Below, piece after piece: positions 25,300 through 48,318 of a stretch of 64,000 nucleotides of DNA (positions are counted from its first letter, which is position 1; each line of letters opens with the position of its first letter). Origin of the DNA: Haemaphysalis longicornis (lineage: Eukaryota; Arthropoda; Arachnida; Ixodida; Ixodidae); contig CM023448.1 in NCBI GenBank assembly GCA_013339765.2, forward strand, positions 193,976,409-194,040,408, in the 5' to 3' direction. The translations under genes were made by a program, and so were the position numbers. The notes under the pieces are model-generated. The model saw only the letters and a list, made by a program, of their open reading frames with translations. It was not told the DNA's origin and did not search any database.

Positions 25300-26660
25300 G
25301 TGGGGGGTGTGGTCAGTGGGGTCAGTACTCAGGGAAGCACGGCGCAAGGCAAGAGTTCAAGCTCTTCGAACTGCATACGGGAAACGGCCTGACATTAGGT
25401 ACGCAGACGCATCACTATACGCCAGTCGATCAGCCCACACCATCAGCATACTGAATAATCAGGGACTGGCGCTAGCTTCAGCTTCTATACCTACCAAGGA
25501 CATCGACACCACCGAAGAAGCAGCCATTGCATTGCAGCTACCACTGGCAAAGAGCATGTCACCATCATATCAGACTCCCAGACAGTGTGTCGAAATTTCC
25601 AGATTGGACGCACTTCGTCAACAGCAGCAAAAATTCTATCGGCCCACTCTGATTGACCCGAAATTTTCATCATATGGACACCGGCTCATTCATCACTGGA
25701 AGGGAATGAGGCGGCTCATGCCGCATCCCGAGCTCATACACACCGGGCACCTCCTTCTGGGATGTCATCCAGTCCTTCCATAAGCCCAGCAAGAGAAATA
25801 ATCTCCAGAAGGTACAGTGACATTCTGGCCCACTACCGCTTGGGACGAAGAACCTTTGCGCCTTCACATCCTAACATATCTCGCGAAGACACGGTCATCT
25901 ACAGACAGCTACAAACTGACGCATTTCCACATGGTACATTACTACCTCTACGCCATCGCTGCCATCATTAAATTGAGAACGACTAAGCGTGCAATGGAGC
26001 GGAAAATGATATGTGTAACATTAAGGGACAAGAAGAGAGCGGAGTGGGCCAGGGAACAAACACGTGTTAAGGACATATTAGTGGAGATTAAGAAAAAGAA
26101 ATGGACGTGGGCAGCGCATGTAATGCGAAGGCAAGATAACCGCTGGTCATTAAGGGTAACAGAGTGGATCCCTAGAGAAGGAAAGCGTTGTGGGGGGCGG
26201 CAGAAAGTTAGATGGGCAGATGAGATCAAGAAGTTTGCGGGGATAAATTGGTCACAGTTGGCACAGGACCGAGGTAATTGGAGAATAATGGGAGATGCCT
26301 TTGCCCTGAAGTGGGCGTAGATAGGCTGATGATGATGATGATGATGATGATGATGGCATTACTACACTCCATGCATCCGACATTGTACACATACACTTGT
26401 AAATTCTGCATGGAGCCATGCACTCTCTACCACATGGTATGGGAGTGCCGCCACACACCATCCCTTGCCCCACACCCAAAACCCTCATTTGAGCAGTGGG
26501 AGGGTCGGTCGACCAGCTCCAACCCGGATCACCAACAACATCTGGTAGACCGGGCGAGACAGGCCGCCAAGACCCAGGGCTTCCTGGACTAAGGAGGTCC
26601 CCCACCTGGCGGTCAACCCAACAACATTGACTGCTCAATTAAATGTTTATTCCTCCTCCT
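25300..26660 (+). mobile_element. I-clade LINE 3' part, interrupted by an RTE fragment
   Basis: Decayed RNase H-like reading (YADASLYA, NNQGLALASASI, EEAAIAL, then RRYSDILAHYRLGRRTFAPS). It continues after the insertion at 25946-26356 with YTCKFCMEPCTLYHMVWECR, the Cys-rich C-terminus of I-type LINEs in ticks. Stop near 26592, followed by a short 3' UTR ending in (CCT)n. Several frame shifts. Confidence 0.7.
25946..26356 (+). mobile_element. 5'-truncated RTE-type LINE inserted into the I-clade LINE
   Basis: The reading holds KLRTTKRAMERKMICVTLRD and KKKKWTWAAHVMRR, the C-terminus of RTE-type elements, with stop at 26318-26320 and a (TGA)n tail at about 26,327-26,354. It is flanked by CATTACTAC at 25937-25945 and 26357-26365, a 9-bp target duplication, and the host LINE resumes after it. 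Confidence 0.8.
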
Positions 26661-26869
26661 CCTGTCATAATTAGTTCACAGTGAAGTTGTAAACGTTAGA
26701 GCATTACTATACGCTGTCAAAAGACGGCCATCTACGGAGGAACAATGGTTGCAGAAAACGGCTGTGAATGTTGCTTTACGGAAACTACGAAAAAAAAAAT
26801 CAGCAGAAATTCAGAGAATTGTCTACTAATGCGTAGCATTACTATGCCGCTTGTATTGAGCGTAAGGTT

Positions 26870-27310
26870 GTTACAGCCAAATTTTTGGTTTTTCTAAATC
26901 CTGTCCGACCAATTATCTTCATTTACGCTATTATAACGATTACAGGTGTTACTTGCGCCAAATCTGCACTTTTTGTACATGAAGGGCGTTACACGGTTCG
27001 TCATATCCCGTGTTTTTTATATTTTCTTGTTTTTTTTTTAGTTTTTCAAAATTCTGTTAGTCCAGTTACCTCCATTTACGCTGCTATAACGATTGCAGGT
27101 GGAATGTCCACGAAATCTGCATTACTGCGGAAATGCAGGGCGTTACTTGATCCGCCATTTTCCGTAATTTTTGGTTTTTCTTATTCTTTAGTTCTTCAAA
27201 ATTTCGTTCGACCAGTTATCACCATTTACGCTGTGATAACGATTACAGGTGGAACTTCCGCGATATCTGCATTTTTGTGGAAATGCAGGGCTGTGGAGGT
27301 AATCGGCAAA
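26870..27310. repeat. Satellite-like tandem repeat, 3 copies of ~150 bp
   Basis: CATTTACGCT recurs at 26920, 27073 and 27223 (spacing 153 and 150), each followed by TATAACGATTACAGGTG-like text and (A)AATCTGCA. Copies differ by scattered changes. The 162-codon open frame across it comes from a period divisible by three. Confidence 0.8.
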
Positions 27311-27469
27311 GAATGCTACCCGTTAAAAATATGGCTATTAGCCATTAAGACGACTCGAACATTATGCCATTGAATTTTTTGTATCCTCCACACACGCAAA
27401 AATAATTGTGAATGACTCAAAAACAGCCATTAGTAACTTTGAGAAGGGTTGAATTTCACCCCAAGCGCA

Positions 27470-28111
27470 GCGCCTTCTTCAACCCTTTACAGGGTCAAAA
27501 CTCCGCGAGGTCCTCCTTATATGGACGCCAGCACATATGTCCTTGCCAGGTCATGAACATGCTCACGAAGCGGCCCGAGGTTTCAGCTACCGAGACCGCC
27601 TCGATCCTGATGAGCAATAGCTAGATACGGAGGGCAGGGACACGCTTGTGACATATAGGGACATCACCGCTCACTATCTCTTAGACCGCCTGAAATACCC
27701 GGCGGCGCATCCCTCCCTCAGTCGGTGGCAGTCTGCGGCCTGGCGACTCTTGCAGTCCAACACCTTTCCGAACCCCGTAGCCTACAGCCGCCTATACCCA
27801 GACCTTTACAAAGAGCAGTGTAGATGGTGCTCGGAACGAGCCAACCTGCAGCACATGGTATGGGCCTGTCCCGAGAAACCACAACACACATCACAGACAA
27901 TAGTGATAAGGACTCTGGAGCAATGGGAGGCCGTGTTGCTCAGCTCCGACCAAGAGACTCAGCGCAGCCTTGACCAACTGGCCGAAGATGGCGCTAGGGC
28001 TCACGGTCTCCTGGCCGCCATCTGACGGGGAAGGACCGTCGAACGCTCCCTTTCGTCCCCTTCCCTCCCCCAGTTTGGGCAAAATAAAGTTTTCTCATCA
28101 TCATCACCATT
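27470..28111 (+). mobile_element. I-clade LINE 3' fragment
   Basis: It reads WTPAHMSLPGHEHAHEAARG, then after a stop LSRWQSAAWRLLQSNTFPNP and CRWCSERANLQHMVWACPE, ending at 28023-28025. A (CATCAT)n tail closes it at about 28,095-28,111. RNase H end plus zinc-knuckle-like C-terminus. Confidence 0.7.
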
Positions 28112-28149
28112 AAAGTGTGCAAAAGCACTAATTTTTTTATCATTGCGTT

Positions 28150-28350
28150 AGGCAGTGATAATATTGTAAAGTGGCGGCAGATGACACGAAACATGTAGCG
28201 ATGAAGCGATGCATTTACATAAGGCGAAGAACTATTTACATGCAGCCATGACTGAGCCCGGGCTGGCTGCGCCCCGCACACAGCTTCTTCCTTGTCGTCG
28301 TAGTCCTTGGTGGTGGGCCATGGCGCTACGGGGATTGTCCGCCATGCTCT
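28150..28350 (-). mobile_element. Possible solo LTR
   Basis: On the minus strand the segment starts TGTCACAGAGCATGGCGGAC and runs about 200 bp with an LTR-like composition. No matching second LTR or target duplication is visible, so this is weak. Confidence 0.25.
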
Positions 28351-28566
28351 GTGACAGTATTTCGCGGGTAATTTACAGTGGATGATACTCCCGGATACCT
28401 CAGCGTTTAAGGAGCCTGACCAGTTTCCATCGAAGGAGCCAAAAGCCACTCTACCCCGCCTGCTTCGCTCTTTGACTGCAGGAGCTCCTCGACGAACATC
28501 GACAAGTTTGGTAGTAAGTTATTTTTAAGAACGCGTATTTTATACCCCTTGATTCCCTTATCTGTC

Positions 28567-28584
28567 ACCACCACCACCACCACC

Positions 28585-28618
<34 letters not shown>

Positions 28619-31600
28619 TCATTATCGCCGTCGTCGTCGTCGTCATCAGCCTGGTTGTGTCCACTGCAGGACGAAAGCCTATCCCAAAGATCTCCAGCCA
28701 CGTTGATCGAGTGCTAGCTGAGTCCATGCTTTACTCAACCCCCTCCCCCAAATTTCCGCAGCTCATCTCTCCATCGAGTCCTCGGCTGACCCCTATTGTG
28801 TTTACGGCCTATTGGGAGCCACTTTGTTAAACAGGTGGTCCACCTGTTGTCCCTCATACGCATGACGTGACCCGCTAACCCATTTCCTTCGTTTAATTTG
28901 AACTAGAATGTGTTCCACCTTAGCGTGTTCTCTAATCCACGCGGCTGGTTTTCTATCCATCAGCGTGACCCCTAGCATACTCTTTTCCATCGCCCGTTGG
29001 GCCGATATAAGTTTCCTTTGAAGTCGTTAGTGAGACCCCGAGTTTCTGCCCCGTACGTCATTACGGGAAAAACGCACTGATTAAATACCAGATTTTTGAG
29101 GGAGAGAGGAAGCTTACTAGTTAAGATATCTGAATTCTTACTGAAAGCAGCACACCCTATACTAATTATTCGGGTAATTTCTTTTTCGTGGTTTGGATCA
29201 GCAGATATGATTTGCCCGTGATGCACACACTTGCCTAGTGTTTCCCACCCCTCGTTACCTACATTAAATTCTCGTATTTTCGCATGCTGCTTTGACTGAA
29301 CGAGACAATGTCGTCTGCAAACCTCAGGCGGCTGAGATATTCCCCATTAATTCTCACGCCTGTTTTCCTCCACCTAAGGTTTCTGAACACATTCTCTAGA
29401 CAGGCTGTAAATAATTGTGGGGTTATGTGTCCCTTGCCGGACACCTTTTTGTATAGGAAACTTACAAGTTCTTTGATGGAGCTGTATAGTTCCCGTGAAT
29501 CCGTCGTAAATATCTTTGAAGAGCGCAACGTATGGCTTGTCTACGCCGTGTTCGCGTAACGCCGTTATTACTGCTGATGTGGGCACTGAGTCAAATGCTT
29601 TTTCATAATCCATAAATGCCATATACAGGGCTGTATTACATACTGAACACTTTTCGATTACCTGATTGATAGCGTGAATATGGTCTAAAGTGGAGAATCC
29701 TTTCCTGAAACCGGCCTGTCCTCGTGGTTGTTGAAAGTGTAAAGTGGCACCTACACGATTGAGAAGTACCTTTGTTAATAATTTGTAGGTAACTGACAGT
29801 AGGCTGATGGGTCTGTCATTTTTAAGCTCCTTGGCATCCATATTTTCTATAAAGGATAACTAAATTCTCATTTTCTACGCCTTTGGCGCCATTCAAGATT
29901 CAAGCACTGCGAGAATAGGGCTGCAAGCTTTGCTAGCACAATGTTCCCTCCGAGACACAATATATGAGCCGTAATGCCATCATCTCCTACAGCTTTGCCT
30001 TTCTTCATTACTTTGAGCGTCGTTGCTACCTCATCTGTCGTAATCCGCCGGAACCTGACCGACACCACTTATCGGATGAACTTGTCTCTGAGTCAGGCCC
30101 GGAAGAGTAGCAGTTTGGTGTAAAATTCCTCGGCTATTTTAGTATATAATCGATATTGTTGGTTGTGTTGCCATTGGCGTCCCGGAGTGCGTACATTATC
30201 ATCATCATCATCGGCCTGCTCTGGTCTACTGCAGGACGGAGGCCTCTCCCATTGACCTCCAAACGCTCCTGTTTCGCGCTGCTCGAGTCCACAGTTTACC
30301 CCCGAATTCTTGTTTCATCCCTACATCGGGTTAATGGCCTTCCCCGTCTTCTAGGCCCATCTCTTGGTATCCACTCTGTTACCTCAATTGTCCACCGGTT
30401 GTCCGTTCGTCTCACTACATGGCCAGCCCAAGTCCATTTCTTTTTCTTTATTTGAACTATGATATCTTCTGCTCTAGTTTGTTCTCTGATCCAGGTAGCT
30501 CGTTTCTATTCTATTTTTGCCAATAGTGAGCTTCCTTGTAGTCGCTTTCAAACCTCTTCCGTGTTTCAATGTTGCTTCAACTTTTGCAACATTGAACGCA
30601 CGGATGTCGGCCTTCTTGATTTTTTTAATCAATTTGGACAATTCTGCCATTTCTATTCGGTGCCGCGCACAGCAGACTATCATTTTTCGGCGCTTGTCAA
30701 TAAGGTCCTTAGTTTTCTATGATAGCTTGGATTCAGATAACTTGGGCTGTGTTGCTCCTACGGCTAGTGCTGACTGAATGACCACATTTGTGAATGAGAA
30801 TTGGCAGTGTACAGATCATTGTTTTCATTGAAAACATGGAGAATTCGTTGTCAAGTAACAATCTGAATTCTTAAACTTTACTTACGACGGAGGGCACGTT
30901 AGGCGTCTTCCGCTTTAGCATCCTTATTCTTTCCCTTCTTAAATACCAGGCGGACGCGACTTCTGACCATCCTGTGATCACTTGTTTTAACCCTGCCAAT
31001 TACTTGTACATCGTGTACCGTGCTTGGAGTTGCCGTTGGGATAAAGTCGATTGTGTTTTTTGTTTCACCATTTGGGCCTTTGGAAGTCCATTTCCTATTG
31101 TTTCTTTTGCGGAAGAATGTATTCATTATTCGAAGGTTATTCGGTTCGGCAAAAGTAACCACCATTTACCCGCGGTTGTTTTTAGAGCCTATGCCAAATT
31201 TCCCTACCGCATGATCTCCTAGCTGTTGTGCCCCAATTTTTGCAATGAAATCGCCCATAATGATAGCGTACGGAGTTTTTCCAATTCAATGTCTTCATAA
31301 AATACGTCCGCAAGCTCATTATAGTTTGCGGATGTAGGGGCATAAGCCTGCACCACATGCAACTTGTGCTTTTTGTTGAGCCTAATAACAAAAGGTGCTA
31401 CACGCTGATTAATTCCGCAAAACTCTACCACATTCCCTGCTATAGCCCTATGAACCAAGAACCCTACGCCTAGGTGATGTGCTTCAGGATGCTCCCGATA
31501 ACAGAAAATACCTCCACTAGGGAGCACCAGAAACCCCTCCCAACCCTTTTTACCTGGCGCCACCCTATTATGTCCCATCGAATATCAGATAGTTCATGTA

Positions 31601-31720
31601 AAAGAACGGATAAACTAGCTTCGCTCGAAAGAGTTCGAGCATTAAAAGTAGCAATAAAAATTCCCATTGGCGGCCTACCCGGACCCAGAGGTTCTTAGCA
31701 CCTTCTGCTGTATTGCTTGC
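28567..31720 (-). mobile_element. RTE-type LINE, nearly full length, decayed
   Basis: Minus-strand order is as in RTE elements: endonuclease (FNARTLSSEASL; TSDHRMVRSRVR), reverse transcriptase (GKAVGDDGITAHIL; NDRPISLLSVTYKLLTK; QAGFRKGFSTLDHI; FMDYEKAFDSV; LRFADDIVSFSQ), C-terminus (MLGVTLMDRKPAAWIREHAK). It ends in a (GAT/GGT)n tail at 28567-28625. Frame shifts and stops break it throughout, and it contains a second RTE fragment at about 30195-30490. Confidence 0.8.
30195..30490 (-). mobile_element. RTE LINE 3' fragment nested in the RTE element
   Basis: An (ATC)n run at 30198-30212 is the tail of a second element on the minus strand. Its reading holds IKKKKWTWAGHVVRR and TEWIPRDGPRRRGR-like text before the host element resumes. 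Confidence 0.6.
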
Positions 31721-31929
31721 CTTCCTAGCCGCTTTGGGTAGGGGCAATGCAGCTGCTGGGGACTGAAGGTCGACAATGTGGTTGGAAATTCATTAGGAGT
31801 TTTTTTTTTTTGGCAAACGTACTCAACCATGGTTGCCAATCCTTCCTCTCTGTACCCAATCATTATTGTTAGGAGGCAAACCCTATTTCAGGTCCCGAGC
31901 ACACTTAGAGGAGGAGAACAACAACTTTA

Positions 31930-33698
31930 TTTGGGGCCAAACTTAAGGTCCGCTTGCTCCGCCTTGGCCCGTTGAAGGTCCTCGCTCATACAGTCTATCG
32001 CGGTGATCAATCTAACTGAATGACACTTGAATAGTGCTCTAAAAGGCATTGATTTTTGCCGTTATCCATGCCTTTGTGAAACACTCCTACGGTGCCGCTA
32101 CCAGCTGTGCTGAGAGAAAAATAAGATTACGTTCGCGTTCCGTCCCATTGTACTTCACAGTGCTGACGACATTTACATTTGTGCAGCCCGCCACACGTGA
32201 AGCGGTCAGTACCAGCCCTTCGCAATAGCCGTCGGCGCATTGCAATAGCTTGTTCCGTTGCGCGATTGTTCGAGGAACGTGGAGTCTGCAGATAAGAGGT
32301 AGTTCTTATAAGGCGTGGAACTGGCCTGATGTCTCCCTGATGTGTCACGGAGCATGAAAATCTCCTTCAGCGATTTGTCGTACAATTTGACTGATAAAAC
32401 ACTTGCAGTGACACTTCCAGTACTTCCTTGGTTTTTCGGCAACAGGTAGCCGTGACTGACCCGACAGTGTCAGTGATAGCGTGCCACTTGGAGGGTGATG
32501 AGTACTATTGCTCAGGGAGTCAGGACGCTTCCGGCAGCGAAATTTCCTAAGCGATGACGCGTGTAGCTACGCAAAAGTCAAGTATAATTTATTTCTGTTA
32601 CCATAAATCTTCACTGGAAGATAGCATTAATAGGTATAAGGGTAAATAAAACGAATTCGTATTGAATAGCGAACACGACGTATGTAGAAAGCTATGCGCC
32701 ACCGCACTTCATTTGACGAAGTTTAAAAGTGAGTGAAAGCAATGAATGACACCGACGCCGGTGAGTGCCGCCTGAAATGAAAGAAAGAAGCAAGGAAAAT
32801 ATTGTTAGAATAATCAAGCTTTCATTATAATTTATTTTTGTAGTTAGTCACCGCTTCATTTCTTCATAACTGGTTAGATACGTACACAAAGGATAAATAT
32901 TTCACGCAGGAATGCGTACTTAACGGGAATATGACTAAGCAGGTGAACGGTATTCATACGCGAAAGCGGAAGCCTATATGTGGTGCAAATGTGTTGCATA
33001 ATATGGGCACAAGAAAGTAATTATTTGTAAAACCTAAAATACGTCCAAGATTTATGCCTTGCGCCCACAAACATCGAATTTTATTGACACAAAAATAGAG
33101 TCATCGTATAGCGCATTACATAATATCCGACAGACAAGACTCCAAGGCGATCCCCTGGTTAAGCTTTGCAACGATGCGCTAGATTCACCAATTCATGCCA
33201 CCTAAAAAGCGAATTCGGTGAATGGCAGAGAAGATCATACAATTTGAATCAAAAGTGTGCATTGTCGGTCTTGTTTGTTTTCTCCTCGTGTCCGCGTTTT
33301 ATTATGCCTTTAAACCTTTTCAGTCATGTCGTACCAATTGGCCCACATCAAGCTGTTGCTTCAAAATTGCAATCAGCGCTTTGGCACCGCGCAATGCAGA
33401 ATGCCCCACTTGCATTAGGTGATGCCAAAGCTCACTCCAAACCTTAGTGTGAAATCGCATGTTCGAATCGCCATTCACCAAAATTTCATTGTTGGAGGCA
33501 TGTATCGGTCAATAGAGCGAAATGTGTGGAAGCTGTACAGCATAGTCTTGTATGCTCACGAAGTTATTGACAGATACCATACGTTAGGCTCAGCAATAAG
33601 TCAATGCATTTCTATACTACGCAGAGGTAAAACAAGCTGCAACTGATAAGGCACGACACTCCGCAATGATAGAAGAAAAGCGCAGTGCGCGGGCTCAC
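31930..33698. other. Spacer below paralogue 2 exon 4, no exon recognised
   Basis: I looked here for the missing span-4 exon of paralogue 2 and found none. The + frame at 33222-33422 has a short hydrophobic stretch (VCIVGLVCFLLVSAFYYAF) but no family match. Confidence 0.3.
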
Positions 33699-44655
<10,957 letters not shown>

Positions 44656-46019
44656 GGCGGTGCGTCGAGCTGTGGGTCAGCCACACAGACTCAGCCACGC
44701 GCGCGGCCAGCCTTGATAGTGATGGCTAGCCGAATGCGCGAGGCACGCGAGAAAAGGAAAAAGGACCTTGTGGTAGCCTTCGTTCATGCGCCCACAGACT
44801 GCGGTTTCCGAGCTCGCACAGCGCCGTCTATAGGGACTGTTTTGACTTATGCTTACTGATGTGGGGATGGAAAACAGAACAGCTAATCATTAGAGGCCGG
44901 AAATACTGCTAAATTTTTCGGTACGTACCGCGCATTGCGAGGTTGCGCAGTGGAAGACCGCAGAAGCGAAACTTTATGTACAGAAGCTTTTGATGGAGCT
45001 TCACCGAACAACTCGACCGTTAAACGAAGTAATTCCTCCTAGGGTAAGTAATTTTGCCAAAAAATCAGGCTTAAGGTAGAATTTTAAATGATAGTCTTTC
45101 TTAGGCTACTTAAAAGCAAAAAAAATTGGTCTGTCTGTCGGCATGTCTATATGTCTATCCCTCGATTCAGCTATTTCGCCAAGAAGTTAGAACTAGTCTT
45201 TAGAGAAACGTTTACATAGTCCAAATATTTCCGAACTTAATATGAAAGCATAGTTCATACTTTCCGACATTATTCAGCAAAAAAAAATATTAAAGATACT
45301 TAAAGCAATACATAAATACATAAGTTGTACAAGCAGTGTTATTTTATTTAAAAATGGACGTGGATGCAATTTTTTAGCCATAGAATACCGAGAAAACGCG
45401 TTCAAAAGAATATTTTAGCCACAAATACAAAAGGAGCTCGCGCACAAGCCTTAGGCTCGTGGCTAGAGCGCCAGGCTCGCCCTCGAGCCCTTATTTGGGT
45501 CTCAGCAGAAAGAGCGCCAGCAGGGCGAGCGCGGGAAAATTGAATTGACTTCAGCAAACCTTCGTTGAATTTATCACGGGAGGATCGAGACAGGAGGTGA
45601 ACAGCGTGGGAGGTGAGCGCGGAGAGAGGAGAGGCAGTTACGTGGCAGGGGCCACAGAAGACTATCGTCTTTTGCAAACTGATTCTCCGAAGCGACCGGA
45701 TGCACGACCAATTTTTTTCCCTAAAAGGTACATATTTTGCGGAAATTACTCAGCACGTATTGCGGAAAATTGTTTGTTTAATGCGGGAGCATTCTGTAGC
45801 TAAAAGATGCTTTAGTTTTGAACTCCTCGTTTAACCGATTGTCACTTTAGACAGGTTATCAATACCTGGCGTGCTTTTTCCTCACAAGTTATCCTGGACG
45901 AACCATATTAACTAGATTACTTCAAAAGCTCCTAAAACACTTGGTTACCTTCAGCGTACGTACGTTATCTGGGACACATAAAGAAACTACGGTCACTGTG
46001 TGTGCTTGTCTGTGCTCGA

Positions 46020-46590
46020 GCATGCGCCGCCAGCGTGGAACACCTATAAGCAGTGCGAAATTGACCAACTTGAGTAGGTACAGAAATAAAGCAGTTAAGC
46101 TCATCTTCCGTGGATATGATTGGGCTTTTTCATCTGTATCAGCAGTACCGTATCTGAATCTATCAGCACTTTAACGAATCACTGAAGCATTTTTTTACTC
46201 TGTCTGAAATTCCTCTTGAAAACTTTCAGAAGATAAATACCTAATTTGTTCCGGGCCTTTTTCGACGCGCCACTACCATGCTCTCTCTACATTTGTACTA
46301 CCGCATACAAAAAGATTTTTTCTTCGTGTAATTGGAACATGAAAAATTTACCCCGCAACATACTTCTTCTACCCTCAACAAATGTTTGTCATTCATTACT
46401 GTTGACGTCTTCTATTTTTCACGTTCTGTTTTGCCATGCATTTAGTTTTTATTCCTTGTATAATCAACTAGAGCTAGTTCTTTTACGACACAATGTATTA
46501 TTCTGATTTTTGTTCCCGTACTAATCTTTCCCATTCCTGTTCCAGCCCCAAGTTGGGGCTGCAGAACAAATAAATTTAATAAATAAATCA
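46020..46590 (+). mobile_element. CR1/jockey-like LINE 3' relic
   Basis: Reads LTNLSRYRNKAVKLIFRGYD, resembling the C-terminal L-Q-N-K-A-V-R-L-I block of such LINEs, and ends GGGGCTGCAGAACAAATAAA with AAT-rich tail. Confidence 0.4.
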
Positions 46591-46822
46591 ATGGTAATGA
46601 AGACGAACGGCGCACTTACTGCAGTCACAGCCGAACGGCTGTGTGCCATGTGCGGAAGCTACGAGAGCGGCGCCGCTAGTGCCAGCTGCTCCATTAGCGC
46701 TGACGACAAAGACGAGCGACGGTCAGCAGCATAGCCAGCGACGTGCGCACGACACTCAACCTGCTCCATCTTGGATCGCCTCTCATCCGCTACTTTCGCT
46801 CTACCCATAGCATTCCCCCCGA

Positions 46823-46928
<106 letters not shown>

Positions 46929-47071
46929 CATCTCGTTTACCAATTTGAACAGGTAAAAGAGACCTCGGAGATAACGAAAATAAGTTAGAAATGAAATCGC
47001 CGATTACTAGCGAGCATACACTGCCGTGGCTTCTTGGGGTAGCTGCACAGACCCGTTCACTTATAAATTAA

Positions 47072-47499
47072 CGCAGTGTCTAGAGTGCCGTCCGACGGCA
47101 CTCTAGCTGATACCTGCAGGCACTGCTAGAGCGCCGTCCGACGCCATTCGAATATTAAAGACTAAGCTAGCACCAGTTAAAGCGCCTGTCGTTGTAGTGT
47201 AGAGGATCCGTCTTAGCTTCTTGATCCCAAGGGCAGTGGTTTGAGACCGGTTTGTGCCATTTTTGTTTTTTTATTTCATCTCTAAATTGAACTATAATTT
47301 TTATGTCTTAGGTTAGTTTTGGTCTTTTAAATGATTTCTTTGTGTGCGTTAAGTTATGTTATGTTTAGGTTAGGTTGCTATTATTTACGCTATTAGACCG
47401 ATGTAGTGCCAGACGCGCCAATTTTGTTACAAAACACCAGGTGGACGTCGATATAGTGGAGTGCTTATAATACCGTCGGACGGCACTCTAGACACGGCC
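47072..47499. mobile_element. TIR element (MULE-like MITE), 428 bp, 9-bp target duplication
   Basis: Exact 23-bp inverted ends: GTGTCTAGAGTGCCGTCC plus GACGG at 47076-47098 and its complement at 47473-47495. It is flanked by ATAAATTAA at 47063-47071 and 47500-47508. A 9-bp duplication suggests the Mutator superfamily. Inside are pol III-like boxes (TAGTGTAGAGG; GGTTTGAGACC). Confidence 0.8.
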
Positions 47500-47639
47500 A
47501 TAAATTAATTTCGAGCCCATTGGTAGAGTTCCACAATCTTGATAGACATGATGAGTGTCTTCACAGTGTCTCTTAGTTTAACGACAATTTTCCAGTGTTA
47601 TTAGCCCATCGGACAGTTGGTGCATTTACTAAGACAAGA

Positions 47640-47800
47640 GTAGACAGTGTCAAAGCCAATGTCAGCTGCTCCATGTCACAGCAGAACACTTTCCAACCGC
47701 ATGTCCGGGGTTGATGGCCACCGTCAGGCAGAGTTAATCTGCCTTTTGCCTCTCCTCCCGAGACATGGTTTGTTTAAATAAATGAAATGAAATAAAATGA
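47640..47800 (+). mobile_element. LINE 3' end
   Basis: CTCTCCTCCCGAGACATGGT followed by an AAATGAAAT-type tail. Typical tick LINE ending, no coding part seen. Confidence 0.4.
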
Positions 47801-47804
47801 AACT

Positions 47805-47955
47805 AAGGCTGGTATTCTGCGTCCATCTTCCTCTCGAACCTCCAGTGGAAGAGGTCCTTGAAATAGATTTCCCCATGCATAAGCATTGGAGAATCCTCCG
47901 CTTCAGCGGAGTGTAGGGAGCAAATAGCGTGAAGGAGGGACTCAGAATACGGCCC
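47805..47955. mobile_element. Palindromic MITE, copy 2 (inverted relative to copy 1)
   Basis: Ends GGACTCAGAATACGGCC, the reverse complement of the start of the 22206 copy, and starts CTGGTATTCTG. Shares ATTTCCCCATGCA with copy 1 in complement. Confidence 0.6.
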
Positions 47956-48122
47956 TCAGTTTCATTACGCCCACGGAAGAGACGAAAATGTTCTTTCTGA
48001 ACGTGGTAAAAAAAAGGACATGTCCCGCTGACGGCCACTGGAATACATCCGCTGACCGCGGCACCCGTACAACGCATGTGACGCCAGGATTCTGGAAATA
48101 CCACTTCCGCCGTTCATGAACT

Positions 48123-48128
48123 TTTATT
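48123..48128 (-). terminator. Polyadenylation signal AATAAA, MARVEL-like paralogue 1
   Basis: AATAAA on the minus strand occurs about 130 bp after the stop codon of exon 5. This distance is normal and supports 48318-48256 as the last exon. Confidence 0.45.
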
Positions 48129-48255
48129 ACCTTACATACACACAAATATCTTCACACACAAGTATTAACACAGAGAAACCGGCGAGAGGTCGACACAGCG
48201 GAAAGGGTCGTTTGGTAGAGTGTGCGCTGGAAGTACGGGTCATGGCCACATTCGT

Positions 48256-48318
48256 TCACTTCATGAAAGTGCTCAGTCCATGGCCAATGTGAACCAGGCC
48301 AAGGCCAGTCATCGCAGT
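48256..48318 (-). CDS. MARVEL-like paralogue 1, exon 5 (span 4, stop)
   Basis: The acceptor tgttgtttttccag ends just before 48318. It reads TAMTGLGLVHIGHGLSTFMK and stops at TGA (48258-48256). The phase fits exon 4, and the hydrophobic 12-14 residues can complete span 4, though they are shorter and less apolar than is usual. The intron before it is 6 kb. No match in paralogue 2 was found to corroborate it. Confidence 0.65.
   Translation of the reverse strand, partial: TAMTGLGLVHIGHGLSTFMK

Noticed and set aside
26885..27373. 162-codon + frame with hydrophobic stretches
   Set aside because: It follows the period of a 150-bp tandem repeat, so the apparent repeat protein is best explained as satellite DNA.
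32040..32115. Candidate span-4 exon of MARVEL paralogue 2 (minus strand)
   Set aside because: A good acceptor-like tract is followed by a reading that is in the wrong phase and not hydrophobic.
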